Shown piece after piece: positions 19,774 through 20,986 of a stretch of 20,986 bases of DNA. Position 1 is the first letter of the stretch. The number at the start of each line of letters is the position of its first letter. A model generated the notes under the pieces. The model was not told the origin of the DNA. It did not search any database and worked only from the letters and a program-made list of their open reading frames with translations. The DNA is from Acanthamoeba lenticulata (lineage: Eukaryota > Discosea > Longamoebia > Acanthamoebidae). Made by a program: the position numbers and the translations under genes. The stretch spans positions 1-20,986 of the forward strand of contig NAVB01000737.1 in the NCBI GenBank assembly GCA_002179805.1, in the 5' to 3' direction.

Positions 19774-20389
19774 TGATGGTAGGCTGGTGAAGACATAACA
19801 GTCCTCATTGGGGATGACAATGATTGGGGTGGTGTGTCGCCCGGCTTGCTTGTGGGGAATGGCTGGCGAGCCAAAAAAGCTGGCCATCACAAGTACATGA
19901 TCTTGATGATCTGCCAGCATACATGATTGAGGTAATTGAAGGACCATGCCCTCCTGTGTGCCATGGCTGTCCACTCAATGGGTGCACACTGCAGTTTTTA
20001 GTTGATCTGTTGCTCTCCATCGACTAGTCAATAGATCTTAGGGTATCTTACCCAAGTGAGGAGAACCTGCTTGGCGATACTTGATGGCCACATGCTGAGT
20101 ACTGGGATGGAAGGGCTTTGACACGTGACGCGGGCTGTGCAATGCGTGGGATGGTCTCCGACACAACGGTCTGGAGACAGGTGAACCGCCAACGGACCTG
20201 CTCGAACATGCCGCCGGTCATGACCGCAGGGAGGCCTGGCTCGCCCCGCCAGGATTCCAGATGTTGAGGGTTCTGCCAACTTATACGTTTCTCAATATAG
20301 ATAGGCACACTGTGAACCTGGTGCCATCCTGCCTCATTACCCGCTCAGGCCAGCTGTATGCCATCCGCGGCGGGCTTGTTCCTTGCATG
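19774..20389. other. gene-free stretch between the kinase gene and a kinase relic
   Basis: Between the kinase stop codon and the inverted kinase relic I find no recognisable gene. A 67-codon open frame at 19824-20027 (+) has a small Cys cluster (CPPVCHGCPLNGC) but no family resemblance or splice context. Minus-strand frames at 20028-20308 are also unrecognised. The left end is the 3' flank of the kinase gene. Confidence 0.4.
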
Positions 20390-20937
20390 CTAGCGCACAA
20401 CCTGGGCCACGGTGGGCCGGTCGGCGGGCTCCTGGCGCCAGCACGCCTCCATCGAGTGTGGCGGATTCGCCATCACTCGGGCGACACGGGCAGGCGCCAG
20501 CTGGACTTGGACGCCCATGGTTGCGGAGGAAGTGGAAGAGGTCGCCGCCGGGCATGAACTCGGTGACGATGCACGACTGCGGCCGCTCGAAGCTCATCAC
20601 AAGCCACGCTTGGGTGCGCTTGCATCTTCCTGTTTGTTGCATTCCATTAACCAGTTGCCATTGTCTACCAAGTTTGAATGAAGAAAAGGCTGTCTGGGGG
20701 CAGGAGAGTACAGGAGGTGGGCGATCTCCTCGTGGTATTCGCTCCATACTGCCGTCTTCACGCTGTTGCATTCGTCGGCTCCACCACCATCACCGGCTGG
20801 TGGGTCGGGCAGGAGGTGAAAGAAAGACCTTGATGGCGACGGTCATCCCGCGGAAACGGCCGCGGTAGAGCGTGGCCTGGCCCGAGCGCGTGAGAAGGCA
20901 CTCGATCTCCACGCCGGGATACATCGGCAAGCCCAGC
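20390..20937 (-). pseudogene. rearranged TKL kinase relic, inverted relative to the intact copy
   Basis: On the minus strand a preserved acceptor (GGCAG at 20938) is followed by LGLPMYPGVEIECLLTRSGQ and RGRFRGMTVAIKVF, a close match to exon 2 of the intact kinase. The frame then breaks. WSEYHEEIAHLL and a GTACTC donor-like site reappear in another frame. After an intron-like stretch ending AACAG, MQAHPSV is followed by a five-base deletion, then LVMSFERPQSCIVTEFMPGG and DLFHFLRNHGRPSPA. At that point the sequence jumps to RLPVSPE, a stop, and MEACWRQEPADRPTVAQVV. The catalytic loop, DFG segment and APE region are therefore deleted. No Sel1 array follows. It cannot encode an active kinase and is a non-functional duplicate. 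Confidence 0.85.
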
Positions 20938-20986
20938 CTGCCGGCCCCCAACCGCCACTTTCAAGCCTTTGATTTTTATTTTTTAT

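Noticed and set aside
19824..20027. 67-codon plus-strand frame with a Cys cluster
   Set aside because: It is short and isolated, with no family resemblance, no splice partners and no supporting context.

Overview
This is a eukaryotic nuclear window. Genes are packed tightly, with GC-rich exons broken by short introns of about 60-180 nt. The introns are AT-rich, start with GT (mostly GTACG- or GTACC-like) and end with pyrimidine-rich AG acceptors. A TKL-type kinase fused to Sel1 repeats, a peroxisomal-type ABCD half transporter, ATP23 and proteasome alpha5, together with this gene structure, suggest a free-living amoebozoan close to Acanthamoeba. The organism call is an inference from style and content, not a database match.

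Layout. 28-351 (+): last exon of a CENP-K-like kinetochore protein. 688-1475 (-): coiled-coil protein of unknown function. 1995-2437 (+): small charged helical protein of unknown function, divergent from the previous gene. 2552-5553 (-): secreted multidomain protein with a clan GH-A (agarase-like) domain, a Cys-rich EGF-like module, a GH16-like beta-sandwich lacking the usual catalytic motif, and a probable GPI signal. 6111-7311 (-): proteasome alpha5, with a 14-nt first exon. 7506-7587 (+): tRNA-Ser(GCT). 8407-10313 (-): RRM protein with a very long Gly/Tyr/Arg/Asp/Ser-rich tail. 10412-11350 (+): mitochondrial metalloprotease ATP23, sharing a 98-bp upstream region with the RRM gene. 11627-12318 (+): MAPEG-family membrane protein. 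12451-15898 (-): ABCD-family half transporter in 12 exons. 16354-20937: a kinase locus with one near-complete TKL kinase/Sel1 gene (+), a degraded kinase fragment upstream (+), and a rearranged kinase relic downstream (-).

The gene models were built by matching splice phases by eye. Every multi-exon model closes in frame except the kinase/Sel1 gene. That gene has a single-base deficit in an otherwise exact 111-nt repeat at about 18521. The genes are mostly unrelated housekeeping functions; there is no operon-like system. The most unusual items are the secreted agarase-like/EGF/GH16-like fusion, the homogenised Sel1 array with its frameshift into another long open frame, the set of three kinase copies, and several introns that are a multiple of three long and contain no stop codon.
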